A DNA stretch of 64,000 bases from Idiomarina sp. (GTDB lineage: Bacteria; Pseudomonadota; Gammaproteobacteria; Enterobacterales; Alteromonadaceae), in NCBI GenBank assembly GCA_020831965.1, contig JAFIFP010000001.1, forward strand, positions 124,001 through 188,000, written 5' to 3'. The translations under genes and the position numbers were made by a program. Within the stretch, counting starts at the first letter, position 1. Each line of letters starts with the position of its first letter. Positions 26,237 through 34,793 of this stretch are shown here, piece by piece. The notes under the pieces were generated by a model, which saw nothing but the letters and a program-made list of their open reading frames with translations, did no database searches and was not told the origin of the DNA.

Positions 26237-26980
26237 TTACTTCCAGTATTGCTCTACAGTAACGTTGCCGGGGCGACGTTTGAGATTGAGATTCAAGTCC
26301 CGTGTTTCGAGTAAAGCGCGCGTATCTTTGATCATTGCCGGGTTGCCGCAGATCATAATTTGCGAACGTGAGTCTAGACTGCATTCAGCGGCTTGTTCGA
26401 GTTGGCCACTTTCGATGAATCCCGTGACTCGACCATGCAATGCACCGGGAGCTGTTTCACGACTAACGACCGGAACAAAACGGAACTGGTCCGGGTAAGT
26501 GGACTGCCAGTCAGCGATGTTGTCTTGGTAACATAGGTCAGCTGCTTGCCGCACCGCATGGACTAAGACTACGCGTTGAAAGCGTTGCCAAGGTGTGTTT
26601 GTTCCAAGCATTGAAAAGTAAGGGCCGACCCCCGTTCCTGTCGCAATTAACCACAGGTTATCGGCCTCAGGAATATCATCGAGGGTAAAGAATCCACTAG
26701 GCGGCTGGCTGACTTCAATCGGGTCACCGGGGCGAAGCGCCGCAAGCATTGGGCTGAACAATCCGTCGGGCACTAACGTAACCATAAAATCTAAGACAGT
26801 TTGGTCTGGGCTATTCACAAGCGAATAAGCGCGCTGAATCCGCCCTTCGGGCCCTTGCAGGCCCAAACGTACAAATTGTCCTGCGGTGAAGGTGAAAGGT
26901 TGGGTTTGAACGCGTAAGCTAAAGAGCGTTGGATTCCATTCTTTCTTTTCAACGACGGTACCGGTTAACCACTGGGCCAT
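26237..26980 (-). CDS. fpr: ferredoxin/flavodoxin-NADP+ reductase
   Basis: Start at MAQWLTGTVV (26980), matching the start of E. coli Fpr; 247 residues against 248. FAD-binding RAYSLVNSP (residues about 52-60), the NADP-binding LIATGTGVGPYFSMLG, VLVHAVRQAADLCY, VSRETAPGALHGRVTGFIES and the C-terminal EQYWK are all present. It moves electrons between NADPH and ferredoxin or flavodoxin in the cytosol, for radical-SAM enzymes and oxidative stress defence. A short hydrophobic-looking extension upstream is in frame but lacks support as coding. Divergent from the hydrolase gene. Confidence 0.94.
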   Translation of the reverse strand: MAQWLTGTVVEKKEWNPTLFSLRVQTQPFTFTAGQFVRLGLQGPEGRIQRAYSLVNSPDQTVLDFMVTLVPDGLFSPMLAALRPGDPIEVSQPPSGFFTLDDIPEADNLWLIATGTGVGPYFSMLGTNTPWQRFQRVVLVHAVRQAADLCYQDNIADWQSTYPDQFRFVPVVSRETAPGALHGRVTGFIESGQLEQAAECSLDSRSQIMICGNPAMIKDTRALLETRDLNLNLKRRPGNVTVEQYWK

Positions 26981-27100
26981 AAAGACTCCTGAACCTGAAA
27001 AATACAACAACCATCGAGCGCTCGCCGAGCTGAAGTTCGATGGATTAGGGAACATAATGAAGCGACTTGAGTTGGTAATCAACCGACGGTTTGTAGGGAT

Positions 27101-28012
27101 ATGAGTACTCAGATGATTGAGTGGCAAACGTGGCAGTGGCTAGCGCCAGAAGGTTTTTATTTGCGAGGTCAGCATACGCGGCCTCGCGGACTGCCCGTGC
27201 TCCATTTTATTCACGGGAATAGCTATTGTGGGCGGACCTACGAACCGCTCTGGGAAGCACTCTATCCAGACTTCGATATTTTCTTGCACGATGCGCAAGG
27301 GCACGGGGATAGCGATTTGGGCGGGCTGTTTGTTGGCTGGAAACGCAGTTCAGAATTAGCTCTTGCGGCTTGGAAAGCGCTTCGTGAACCTTGGCAAGGA
27401 TGTCCTCAGATTGGTATTGGACATAGCTTTGGAGGCGTCCTTACCAGTCGAATTTTTGCTAAACATCCAAGTGTATTTGATGCAGTAGTGCTGCTTGATC
27501 CCATTATTTTCACACCCAGCATGCTGCGTTGGATGGCACCGTTACGGGTAATGGGAATTTACGGGCTTAACCCTTATGCCAAGCGAGCAAAGAAGCGTCG
27601 CGATCGCTGGCCGTCCATGGAAGAAGCGCGCAGCTCACTAGAGGATCGAGGGATGTTCAAAGGGTGGCAACCGGATGCTTTGGATGCTTATGTGCAGCAC
27701 GGCATGAAGGCTGATCGACAAGGGCAGTGGAAATTAAAGTGCAAGCCGAGTCGGGAAGCTGAAATTTTCAGTTCCTATATGCCGGGCGTGTGGCGCTACT
27801 TACTTGGCATGCGCGGCCAAGTTCACGTGATCTATGGACGTGAAACCTACCCTTTTGTGCGCGAATCTATGCGTCGTTGGCAACGGCTTTCAAATGTTCC
27901 GCAGGTGTCAGAAATGCCCGGAGGACATTGTTTTATGCAAGAGCACCCGGCCGCGGTTGCGGCCGAAGTGCGGAGTAAGTTGAATAGCTACCTGTCAATT
28001 CCGGAAGATTAA
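27101..28012 (+). CDS. alpha/beta hydrolase
   Basis: 303 residues. The nucleophile elbow is GIGHSFGG (Ser near residue 110), the oxyanion region is HFIHGNSYCGRTYEPLWEAL near 33-50, and the catalytic His is in MPGGHCFMQEHP near the C-terminus (about 280). A DAQGHGDS loop is typical of hydrolases that cleave small esters or lipids. The region about 150-210 is a basic lid (NPYAKRAKKRRDRWPSMEEA). The substrate cannot be called. Its last 4 bp overlap the end of the convergent M48 peptidase gene. Confidence 0.85.
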   Translation: MSTQMIEWQTWQWLAPEGFYLRGQHTRPRGLPVLHFIHGNSYCGRTYEPLWEALYPDFDIFLHDAQGHGDSDLGGLFVGWKRSSELALAAWKALREPWQGCPQIGIGHSFGGVLTSRIFAKHPSVFDAVVLLDPIIFTPSMLRWMAPLRVMGIYGLNPYAKRAKKRRDRWPSMEEARSSLEDRGMFKGWQPDALDAYVQHGMKADRQGQWKLKCKPSREAEIFSSYMPGVWRYLLGMRGQVHVIYGRETYPFVRESMRRWQRLSNVPQVSEMPGGHCFMQEHPAAVAAEVRSKLNSYLSIPED

Positions 28013-29880
28013 ACTTGGGTATCGCCAGGCAGTTCGGGTAGCGGTTCACCGATGCAAGTTGCCAGAGTGAAGAGTAACTTACGTTCCACGTCATTCATGC
28101 GGCCATCAAATTGACAGCAGGCAACCCAGGCGCTGACTAGTCGTTCTTTGTCTCGGGCCGACCAACGGTCAATCCGGTCCAGTGCATCTGCTAAATCACC
28201 AAAGCTAAAAGGCTGTGTTGTGACTGGCAGAAGTGCTGTCCCATAGACTTGCGCCGCCGCATCAAAGGCTCGCTTGGCTTGCGCTTTGTCTTCATGGCCG
28301 AACCACGCAAGAATCGACAAGGTAAGTTCTGCATCGGTTTTCGCTTTCAGCCGAACCCCCGGCACATGCTGATTTGGCTTCAAATCGGCGCGTAGATAGC
28401 GTTCAACCAATTGCGCAAGGCACCACTCGTACAAAGTTACGCGTTCGTCTGCGTGCTTAACCGCTTTTAATGTTGCAAGAACGGACTGTTTTTCTTCTTT
28501 AGCCAGTGATTTTAGTGCGGGCATTGCAATTTCGACGAGCGGTAATCGCGCATCGAGAGGTAGCGTTCGAATTTTCTCGAAGTCGCTCTTCGCACGCTCG
28601 GCAAGCGCGGGCGAGTGCCCCTGACTGATTAGCGCCAGTTGCTTCGACCGGGTAGTTTCTTCGTCGCTTAGCATCAGAGCAAAGACCATGGCCTCGGAGC
28701 CTTCCTGCTGGCGTGCTTCGTCACGTAATGCCTCGGGCAATGCCGCGAGTAAAGCTAAACGCGCGAGTCGTTCTTTACTGACTGATTGTGTGCTTGTAGA
28801 CGCCGCTTGAGCATTTGGCCCAAGATTATCTGCACCAAGTTCACTTTGTAACTGGGCAGGCGCATTGGCTTTGAACTTGCCGTCCCACTGGGGAAGAATG
28901 CGCTTGATCCGCTTCTTTAGCGGTGGGTGTGTCGCAAACATGGCCATCCAGCGACTGACTGCTTGGCCAAAGAACAGATGCGCCGCTTCGTCGGCATTTT
29001 TGCTTTCCACTTGGCTCCCTTGTTGCACCGCACCGATTTGTTGCAGGGCGCCCGCAATACCCTCGGGCTCGCGGGTAAATTGCACGGCGGAGGCATCTGC
29101 TAAGTATTCCCGTTCACGACTTACCGCCGCCTTAATAATATTGCCGAAGAGCACCCCGATAGCGCCAATAATTAGGAGTGCAATGCCAATGAAAGGGAGG
29201 GGATTCTTGTCATTTCGACCGCGCGAAAAAGCACCCATGCGTAACAGAATATAGCCGGCGTGGGAGATAAATAAGATCCCATTTAGCACTGCCATAATGC
29301 GAATATTGAGACGCATATCGCCATTCAAAATGTGCGCGATTTCATGTGCCACTACCCCTTGCAGCTGCGAACGGGTTAATTTCTCAGCACAGCCCCGTGT
29401 AATGCCTATCACTGCGTCTTGCGGGCTGTAACCCGCTGCAAAGGCATTAATGCCCGGCTCATTATCCAGTAAATAGACCGGCGGGACAGGCATGTTGGCG
29501 GCGATAGCCATTTCTTCAACCACGTTGAGCAGCTTGCGTTCAAGCGGGTCTCGGCTATCAGGCGATAACCGACGGCCCCCCAAATGCTCTGCGACTACTT
29601 TCCCGCCCGGGCGTAACACGGCCCATTTGTAGAGTACGGCTAAGCTAATGGCAGAGGTGACGAGTCCTGCTGTTGCTAACATGATATCCCAGTGAAACCG
29701 GAACTCGGTCGGTTGGCCTGGAGCTCGGGATTCGGCGGCTGACATGCCACCTGAAACTCCCGCAACAACGAGCACAGTTAAGCCAACAAGAGCGACGACA
29801 GCAACGCCGAACAGCAGGATGAGCAGGCGCGTATTTCGCCGTGCCACATCCTGATGGTCAAAGAAGTTCATTTGTGACAT
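28009..29880 (-). CDS. M48 family membrane metallopeptidase with C-terminal TerB-like region
   Basis: 623 residues, twice the size of HtpX. Two membrane segments at the N-terminus (about 20-42, 68-88), the zinc motif VVAHEIAHILNG (near residue 180), two further membrane segments (about 195-260) and the third-ligand region EREYLADASAVQFTREP. The C-terminal 300 residues are soluble helices; the end (ACCQFDGRMNDVERKLLFTL) resembles a TerB-type helical domain. It is probably an inner-membrane quality-control protease. lemA lies 3 bp upstream in the same operon, a pairing seen in many bacteria. Confidence 0.88.
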   Translation of the reverse strand: MSQMNFFDHQDVARRNTRLLILLFGVAVVALVGLTVLVVAGVSGGMSAAESRAPGQPTEFRFHWDIMLATAGLVTSAISLAVLYKWAVLRPGGKVVAEHLGGRRLSPDSRDPLERKLLNVVEEMAIAANMPVPPVYLLDNEPGINAFAAGYSPQDAVIGITRGCAEKLTRSQLQGVVAHEIAHILNGDMRLNIRIMAVLNGILFISHAGYILLRMGAFSRGRNDKNPLPFIGIALLIIGAIGVLFGNIIKAAVSREREYLADASAVQFTREPEGIAGALQQIGAVQQGSQVESKNADEAAHLFFGQAVSRWMAMFATHPPLKKRIKRILPQWDGKFKANAPAQLQSELGADNLGPNAQAASTSTQSVSKERLARLALLAALPEALRDEARQQEGSEAMVFALMLSDEETTRSKQLALISQGHSPALAERAKSDFEKIRTLPLDARLPLVEIAMPALKSLAKEEKQSVLATLKAVKHADERVTLYEWCLAQLVERYLRADLKPNQHVPGVRLKAKTDAELTLSILAWFGHEDKAQAKRAFDAAAQVYGTALLPVTTQPFSFGDLADALDRIDRWSARDKERLVSAWVACCQFDGRMNDVERKLLFTLATCIGEPLPELPGDTQV

Positions 29881-29883
29881 CGG

Positions 29884-30480
29884 TTAGAACTTCACTTGTG
29901 GGGCTTTTTGGATTTCGGCACGGTCTTCAAACTCAAGTAGTGAAGCGTCGGTACCATGACCAAACATGCCTGCGAGTGCCACAGCAGGGAAAGACTGGCG
30001 ATAGGTGTTGTAAGACATCACTGAGTCGTTAAACGCCTGACGAGAAAAGGCGACGCGATTCTCGGTGCTCGTCAGCTCCTCACTCAACTGCATCATATTC
30101 TGATTGGCTTTGAGATCTGGATAAGCTTCCATCACCACATTCAAACGACCAAGTGCGCCCGAGAGTGCCCCTTCAGCACCAGCGAGTTGCGCCATGGCAT
30201 TCGGGTCACCCGGATTGCTTGAAGCACCTTTAAGCGCGGAAGCAGCTTGGTTTCGGGCATTAGTGACCGCCTCAAGAGTTTCTCGCTCATGACTTAAGTA
30301 AGCTTTGGCGGTTTCCACCAAATTCGGGATAAGGTCGTAACGGCGCTTCAGTTGAACATCAATTTGCGCAAAGGCATTTTGAAAGCGATTCTTCAGTGTC
30401 ACGAGCTGGTTGTAGATTCGAATGATGGTAAAGAGCACCACCACAGCAATGATAATAATAATCCAACCTGTCATATCCAT
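29884..30480 (-). CDS. lemA: LemA family protein
   Basis: Start at 30480 (MDMTGWIIIIIAVVVLFTII) with GAGGG upstream; 198 residues. One N-terminal membrane anchor is followed by a long helical periplasmic or cytoplasmic domain with the family stretch NRFQNAFAQIDVQLKRRYDL, then IPNLVETAKAY and the C-terminal half with AVALAGMFG. LemA proteins have a four-helix fold and unknown biochemical role; they commonly precede an M48 peptidase, as here (3 bp gap). Confidence 0.93.
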   Translation of the reverse strand: MDMTGWIIIIIAVVVLFTIIRIYNQLVTLKNRFQNAFAQIDVQLKRRYDLIPNLVETAKAYLSHERETLEAVTNARNQAASALKGASSNPGDPNAMAQLAGAEGALSGALGRLNVVMEAYPDLKANQNMMQLSEELTSTENRVAFSRQAFNDSVMSYNTYRQSFPAVALAGMFGHGTDASLLEFEDRAEIQKAPQVKF

Positions 30481-30638
30481 GTGAAATCCCTCGAGCAAGT
30501 CTTACAGTGAATGAGATGTACAGCAGCTTAGCTGATCTAACAGCGTAAACTCCAGAGGATTTGACCACGTAAAGTGGCGTTTTTTGCGTAACCGGTGTAC
30601 TTTAAGCTGCAATTTATTGCTCCCTGATGGAAATTCAC

Positions 30639-31268
30639 ATGTCTCGAGTGAGTGGAAACCTTTTCGTCGTTGCAGCTCCAAGCGGCGCAGGTAAGTCTAG
30701 TCTTATTAATGCCCTATTGCAGCGGCATCCAGATAACTCCATGCAAGTGTCGGTGAGTACGACTACACGTGCACCGCGCCCGGGTGAACAAGACGGTGTG
30801 CATTATCACTTTGTCGATGAAAAGACCTTTCTGGAGCAAGTCGAGGCCGGCGAGTTTTATGAGTATGCGAAAGTCTTCGACCATTACTATGGCACATCGA
30901 AGACAGTCATTGAGGATACTTTAAAAGACGGCGCCGATGTTTTTCTCGATATTGACTGGCAAGGAGCGCGCCAAGTGAAGGCATCCTATCCAGGAGTTCA
31001 TACAATTTTCATTCTGCCGCCCTCTAATGCGGAGCTAGAGCGTCGCTTGCGCACCCGTGGTCAGGATAGTGATGAAGTGATCGCGCGGCGAATGGCAAAA
31101 GCGCAGCATGAAATGTCGCACTATGCAGAGTTTAGCTACCTCATCGTGAATTCGGACTTCGATCAGTCAGTGAAGGATTTTGAGCATATTGTGCTCAGTC
31201 AGCGCATGAGACGTTCGAAGCAACAGATACGTCATCGCGAAATTCTACAAGATCTCTTGGCGGAATAG
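30639..31268 (+). CDS. gmk: guanylate kinase
   Basis: Start at 30639 because GGA lies 7 bp before this ATG, while the in-frame ATG at 30627 has no ribosome binding site; 209 residues. It phosphorylates GMP to GDP with ATP. The P-loop [11 protein letters not shown] is at about residues 13-23; [20 protein letters not shown] binds [17 protein letters not shown] and the lid [17 protein letters not shown] follow. It heads gmk-rpoZ-spoT-ridA, which ties the enzyme supplying GDP/GTP to the gene for (p)ppGpp turnover. Confidence 0.96.
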   Translation: MSRVSGNLFVVAAPSGAGKSSLINALLQRHPDNSMQVSVSTTTRAPRPGEQDGVHYHFVDEKTFLEQVEAGEFYEYAKVFDHYYGTSKTVIEDTLKDGADVFLDIDWQGARQVKASYPGVHTIFILPPSNAELERRLRTRGQDSDEVIARRMAKAQHEMSHYAEFSYLIVNSDFDQSVKDFEHIVLSQRMRRSKQQIRHREILQDLLAE

Positions 31269-31285
31269 CCGTTATACAGTACAAT
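31257..31285 (+). promoter_or_regulatory. probable sigma-70 promoter for rpoZ
   Basis: TTGGCG (31257-31262) and TACAAT (31280-31285) are 17 bp apart, within and just after the 3' end of gmk and 45 bp before the rpoZ start. -10 matches 5 of 6 and -35 matches 4 of 6 positions. Confidence 0.5.
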
Positions 31286-31329
31286 AATTGCCCTTTTTAG
31301 AACCATATTAAACCGAAGCGGAGCACAAA

Positions 31330-31611
31330 ATGGCACGGGTCACAGTTGAAGATGCAGTAGATAAAGTTGGTAACCGGTTTGACTTGGTTTTGGTCGCCGC
31401 CCGCCGCGCCCGCCAAATCGCAAATTATGGTAAGCAGCCGTTGGTGCACACCACCAATGAGAAAGCGACCGTGATTGCGTTGCGTGAAATCGAAGCGGGT
31501 TTAATTGATGCTGCTCGCTTGGATCAAGAAGACCAAGCGGCTCAGTTCGCACAAGACGAAGCCGAAGTTGCTGCAATGGCTGCGCTACAAAAGAGCGAAA
31601 CGCCAGAATAA
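31330..31611 (+). CDS. rpoZ: RNA polymerase omega subunit
   Basis: 93 residues, near the 91 of E. coli omega. The family start [20 protein letters not shown], then [10 protein letters not shown] and [16 protein letters not shown], are all visible. Omega binds the C-terminal part of beta-prime, helps assemble RNA polymerase and forms one ppGpp binding site. GGAG lies upstream of the ATG. It sits between gmk and spoT, the standard gammaproteobacterial order, and is followed by an intrinsic terminator. Confidence 0.97.
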   Translation: MARVTVEDAVDKVGNRFDLVLVAARRARQIANYGKQPLVHTTNEKATVIALREIEAGLIDAARLDQEDQAAQFAQDEAEVAAMAALQKSETPE

Positions 31612-31619
31612 ATATGCTG

Positions 31620-31645
31620 AGCGGGTGCGCCTGTACCCGCTTTTC
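31620..31645 (+). terminator. intrinsic terminator after rpoZ
   Basis: AGCGGGT, an 8-base loop, ACCCGCT and then TTT (stem arms 31620-31626 and 31635-31641, T-run to 31644). It would end or attenuate gmk-rpoZ transcripts before spoT, so spoT probably also has its own promoter in 31646-31790. Confidence 0.75.
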
Positions 31646-31790
31646 TTACTTCCCCGTTGTAGCCATTTCCCCCAGCAATTTGCGAAAGAAACCGCCAAAG
31701 TTTTTAGTGTTAGCCAACTACCGATTGGCAAATGTCCTGCAACACCTTATCCTGTCTAATGTCTAGGCTGATTTGTGGTGAGAGTTGTTT

Positions 31791-33905
31791 GTGTATTTGT
31801 TTGAAGGCTTACGAAAACAGGTAGAGTCGTACCTGCCGCCTGAGCAGGTGAGCCGAATTGAGCGTGCCTTCGAGGTCGCCTTTGATGCGCATGCGGAGCA
31901 GAAGCGAGCGAGCGGCGAACCTTACATCACGCATCCCGTTGCGGTTACGACAATGCTGGCAGAAATGCGGTTGGACCATGAAACCCTCATGGCCGCGTTG
32001 CTGCACGACGTAATTGAAGACACCGCAGTGACCCAAGAAGACTTAGCCGAGGAGTTTGGCGGCACCGTTGCTGAACTGGTGGAAGGCGTTTCTAAGCTCG
32101 ACAAGCTGCAATTCGATAGCAAAGAAGAAGCCCAAATTGAAAACTATCGCAAGATGATTATGGCGATGGTGCAGGATATTCGGGTGATTCTGATTAAGCT
32201 CGCAGACCGCACGCATAATATGCGCACGATTGAGCACCTTCGCCCTGATAAGCGGCGCCGGATTGCGCGTGAAACGCTAGAAATCTACGCCCCGCTGGCA
32301 CATCGTTTGGGTATTCATGACATTAAAAATGAACTCGAAACCTTAGGTTTCAGAGGTCTTTACCCAATGCGGGCGCGTTTCCTTGAGAGTGAAGCGAAAA
32401 AGGCTCGTGGCAATCGAAAAGCCATTTTAGAGCGAACGCGGGAAGAAATAATGACCCGTTTGGATGACTTGGGAATTGAAGCGCGAGTCTTTGGTCGTGA
32501 AAAGCATCTCTATAGTATTTACCGCAAAATGCTGAAGAAAGAGATGAAGTTCAGCGAAGTGATGGACATTTTCGCGTTCCGCGTAGTGGTTGATACGGTG
32601 GACACCTGTTACCGCGTATTGGGGGCTGTGCACAATTTATATAAACCGATCGAAACGCGCTTCAAAGATTATATCGCCATTCCGAAATCCAACGGTTATC
32701 AGTCTTTGCATACGTCTTTGAAGGGACCGCATGGTGTGCCGGTAGAGATTCAAATTCGTACCGAAGAAATGGACTTGATGGCTGACCGTGGGGTTGCCGC
32801 GCATTGGCTGTATAAAGATGAAGAAGATACGGGCACCACTGCACAAGTGCGGGCGCAAAAGTGGATGCAGAGTTTACTTGAGTTGCAGCAAAGTGCGGGC
32901 AGTTCGTTTGAATTTATCGAGAACGTGAAGTCAGAGCTATTCCCGGATGAAATTTATGTGTTTACGCCGGATGGGCGAATCATTGAGTTGCCACAAGGTG
33001 CGACTCCTGTTGATTTCGCTTATGCCGTGCATACGGACATTGGGAATACCTGTATCGGGGCGCGAGTGAATAATAAAGCGTTCTCGTTGAGTAAGCCGTT
33101 AGAAACAGGACAGACGGTCGAGATTCGTACCGCGCCAGGGTCACGGCCGAATATTGCGTGGCTCAACTTTGTGGTGACGGGGAAGGCTCGGTTGAAGATT
33201 CGCCAGTTCCTCAAGAATCAGCAGTCCAACGAGGCACTCTTGCTTGGCGAGCGATTATTGCGTGCCGCGCTCGGATCGTTCCGTATGGACGATTTAACAG
33301 CAGAAGACTTTCAGCGCGTTGCCGAGGAAATGAAGCGAGCGGACAAAGATGAACTGCTCAAAGAGATTGGTTTGGGCAATTTGATGAGTGTGGCAGTAGC
33401 GCGCCGGCTAGTGGGTGATCACCAACGTTTGCGCTCCGCGTCTGAGGGTGAAGAACGTGGACGCAGCCTTGCTATCAAAGGCGCCGATGGGCTGCTATTG
33501 AGTTTTGCCAAGTGTTGTCGCCCCATCCCTGGGGATGACATTATTGCGCACGTCAGTCCGGGTAAGGGGCTCGTGATCCATCGCCGCGAATGTAAGAATG
33601 TGCGCGGTCATGAAGAAGAGCCTGGACGCTATTTCCCGGTGCAGTGGGACAATAAACCAGATTCACAGTTCGTTTCTGAAGTGCGGGTTGAAATTGTAAA
33701 CCATCAGGGTGCCTTGGCTCGTTTGACCTCGGTGATTGCAGAGACGGGATGTAATATCCACGGCTTGAAAACAGAAGAAATTGATGCCTCGATCTATTAT
33801 ATTGATGTGGCTCTCACTATCACTAACCGTAAGCATCTTGCCGATGTGATGCGGCGACTCCGCAAAATGCAGCATGTGCAGCGGGTTTCTCGTTTAAGGA
33901 AATAA
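31791..33905 (+). CDS. spoT: bifunctional (p)ppGpp synthetase/hydrolase SpoT
   Basis: GTG start at 31791, giving MYLFEGL as in E. coli SpoT; 704 residues. The N-terminal HD hydrolase domain is intact (SSGEPYITHPVAV-like start, LLHDVIEDTAVTQEDLAEEF near residue 70), followed by the synthetase domain (RVVVDTVDTCYRVLGAVHNL; YQSLHTSLKGPHG), the TGS domain (VFTPDGRIIELPQGATPVDF near 385), the helical and zinc-finger-like region (FAKCCRPIPGDDI) and a C-terminal ACT domain (about 625-700). It makes and degrades the alarmone. ridA follows after 3 bp. The usual downstream trmH-recG are not adjacent here. Confidence 0.97.
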   Translation: MYLFEGLRKQVESYLPPEQVSRIERAFEVAFDAHAEQKRASGEPYITHPVAVTTMLAEMRLDHETLMAALLHDVIEDTAVTQEDLAEEFGGTVAELVEGVSKLDKLQFDSKEEAQIENYRKMIMAMVQDIRVILIKLADRTHNMRTIEHLRPDKRRRIARETLEIYAPLAHRLGIHDIKNELETLGFRGLYPMRARFLESEAKKARGNRKAILERTREEIMTRLDDLGIEARVFGREKHLYSIYRKMLKKEMKFSEVMDIFAFRVVVDTVDTCYRVLGAVHNLYKPIETRFKDYIAIPKSNGYQSLHTSLKGPHGVPVEIQIRTEEMDLMADRGVAAHWLYKDEEDTGTTAQVRAQKWMQSLLELQQSAGSSFEFIENVKSELFPDEIYVFTPDGRIIELPQGATPVDFAYAVHTDIGNTCIGARVNNKAFSLSKPLETGQTVEIRTAPGSRPNIAWLNFVVTGKARLKIRQFLKNQQSNEALLLGERLLRAALGSFRMDDLTAEDFQRVAEEMKRADKDELLKEIGLGNLMSVAVARRLVGDHQRLRSASEGEERGRSLAIKGADGLLLSFAKCCRPIPGDDIIAHVSPGKGLVIHRRECKNVRGHEEEPGRYFPVQWDNKPDSQFVSEVRVEIVNHQGALARLTSVIAETGCNIHGLKTEEIDASIYYIDVALTITNRKHLADVMRRLRKMQHVQRVSRLRK

Positions 33906-33908
33906 ATC

Positions 33909-34301
33909 ATGTCAAAAGTTATCGTGTCGACGGACGCAGCGCCGGCGGCGATTGGAACCTATTCTCAAGCCGTGAAGGTGGGCACCACTGTCTATTTGTC
34001 GGGGCAGATTCCATTAGTACCTGAAACTATGGAAATGGTTAGTCAGGATTTCCGCGCGCAAGCTGAGCAAGTCTTTAAAAACTTGAGCGCCGTGTGTGAT
34101 GCCGCGGGTGGCGAACTCCAAGATATGGTGAAGGTTCAAATCTATCTGACCGACTTAAGCCAGTTTGCTGTGGTGAATGAAGTCATGGCGTCCTACTTCC
34201 GCACGCCTTACCCAGCCCGCGCGGCTATCGAAGTCAGCGGCCTCCCGAAAGGCGCCCAAATCGAAATCGACGGCATCATGGAACTCCCCACCACCAACTA
34301 A
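33909..34301 (+). CDS. ridA: RidA family 2-iminobutanoate/2-iminopropanoate deaminase
   Basis: 130 residues. RidA proteins hydrolyse reactive enamine/imine products of pyridoxal-phosphate enzymes. The active-site pattern is visible: [20 protein letters not shown], the conserved Arg in [20 protein letters not shown] and the closing acidic residues IEIDGIM. It starts 3 bp after spoT and is translated from the same mRNA. Its TAA stop (34299-34301) lies at the first bases of a tandem 17-bp repeat that opens the DUF2805 cassette. Confidence 0.95.
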   Translation: MSKVIVSTDAAPAAIGTYSQAVKVGTTVYLSGQIPLVPETMEMVSQDFRAQAEQVFKNLSAVCDAAGGELQDMVKVQIYLTDLSQFAVVNEVMASYFRTPYPARAAIEVSGLPKGAQIEIDGIMELPTTN

Positions 34302-34332
34302 AAAAGATCAGGGTCTAAAAAAGATCAGGGTC
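34299..34332. repeat. two perfect tandem copies of a 17-bp unit
   Basis: TAAAAAAGATCAGGGTC occurs at 34299-34315 and again at 34316-34332 with no mismatch. The first copy supplies the ridA stop codon. Only two units exist, so this is a local duplication at the element edge. Confidence 0.9.
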
Positions 34333-34357
34333 AGATGAACAAACTAGGCACTCTTTG

Positions 34358-34395
34358 ACGTTTTTAAAGGGCCGCAGAGAATGGGGTCAGACCCC
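34358..34395 (+). repeat. left arm of a 38-bp inverted repeat
   Basis: It starts ACGTTTTTAAAGGG and ends AATGGGGTCAGACCCC. It is the reverse complement of 34706-34743 with one mismatch. Its last 13 bases (GGGGTCAGACCCC) are themselves palindromic around one base. Confidence 0.9.
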
Positions 34396-34418
34396 AACAA
34401 GTTTGTTCTGACCCTCTT

Positions 34419-34673
34419 TTATCGATGTTTGTATTGGGTAGCACAGTAAGCCCGGCTAATCGCCGGGTTTCTGCGTTTTAGGTGTTTGGATGTGCGGCCG
34501 GTGACGCGAGCTCTCCAAAGCTTGAAGGAACTCGGTTTGAGCGAACTCCGCATTATTTTAATTACTTCCGATTCAGACAAACCGTAAAGATTATCAATGG
34601 CTTCGAAGGGGGTTCTGTCTTCCCAGGCCATTTCGATAATTCTTGACTGATCGACTTCGTTAAATTGCTTCAT
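34419..34673 (-). CDS. DUF2805 / TIGR03643 family small protein
   Basis: 84 residues. The family pattern is clear: DQSRIIEMAWEDRTPFEAID, LSESEVIKIMR, LKPSSFKLWRARVTGRTSKH and the end RAYCATQYKHR. The central part looks like a helix-turn-helix. The function is unknown; family members occur mostly in marine bacteria. The coding region fills almost the whole space between the two repeat clusters: the start is 11-12 bp from the right cluster and the stop is next to the left one. The GAGCT before the ATG is its only ribosome binding site and lies outside the repeat. Confidence 0.85.
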   Translation of the reverse strand: MKQFNEVDQSRIIEMAWEDRTPFEAIDNLYGLSESEVIKIMRSSLKPSSFKLWRARVTGRTSKHLKRRNPAISRAYCATQYKHR

Positions 34674-34705
34674 AGCTCACATTTGGGGTCAGATGAATTC
34701 AGAAT

Positions 34706-34743
34706 GGGGTCTGACCCCATTCTCTGCAGCCCTTTAAAAACGT
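34706..34743 (-). repeat. right arm of the 38-bp inverted repeat
   Basis: GGGGTCTGACCCC at 34706-34718, continuing to CCCTTTAAAAACGT at 34743. It pairs with 34358-34395 (37 of 38 positions). A shorter related unit TTTCATCTGACCC (34761-34773) and GTTCATCTGACCCC (34792-34805) follow it. Confidence 0.9.
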
Positions 34744-34793
34744 TAAAAGGCTGCAAAAAGTTTCATCTGACCCTATTTAAAACTGCCGGATGT

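Noticed and set aside
34299-34332. Start of a CRISPR-like or satellite array
   Set aside because: Only two direct copies without spacers; it is a local tandem duplication.
34385-34408. Integron attC site around the DUF2805 cassette
   Set aside because: The GTTRRRY and RYYYAAC core sites are not present in the right arrangement; the symmetry is of the GGGGTC-GACCCC type.
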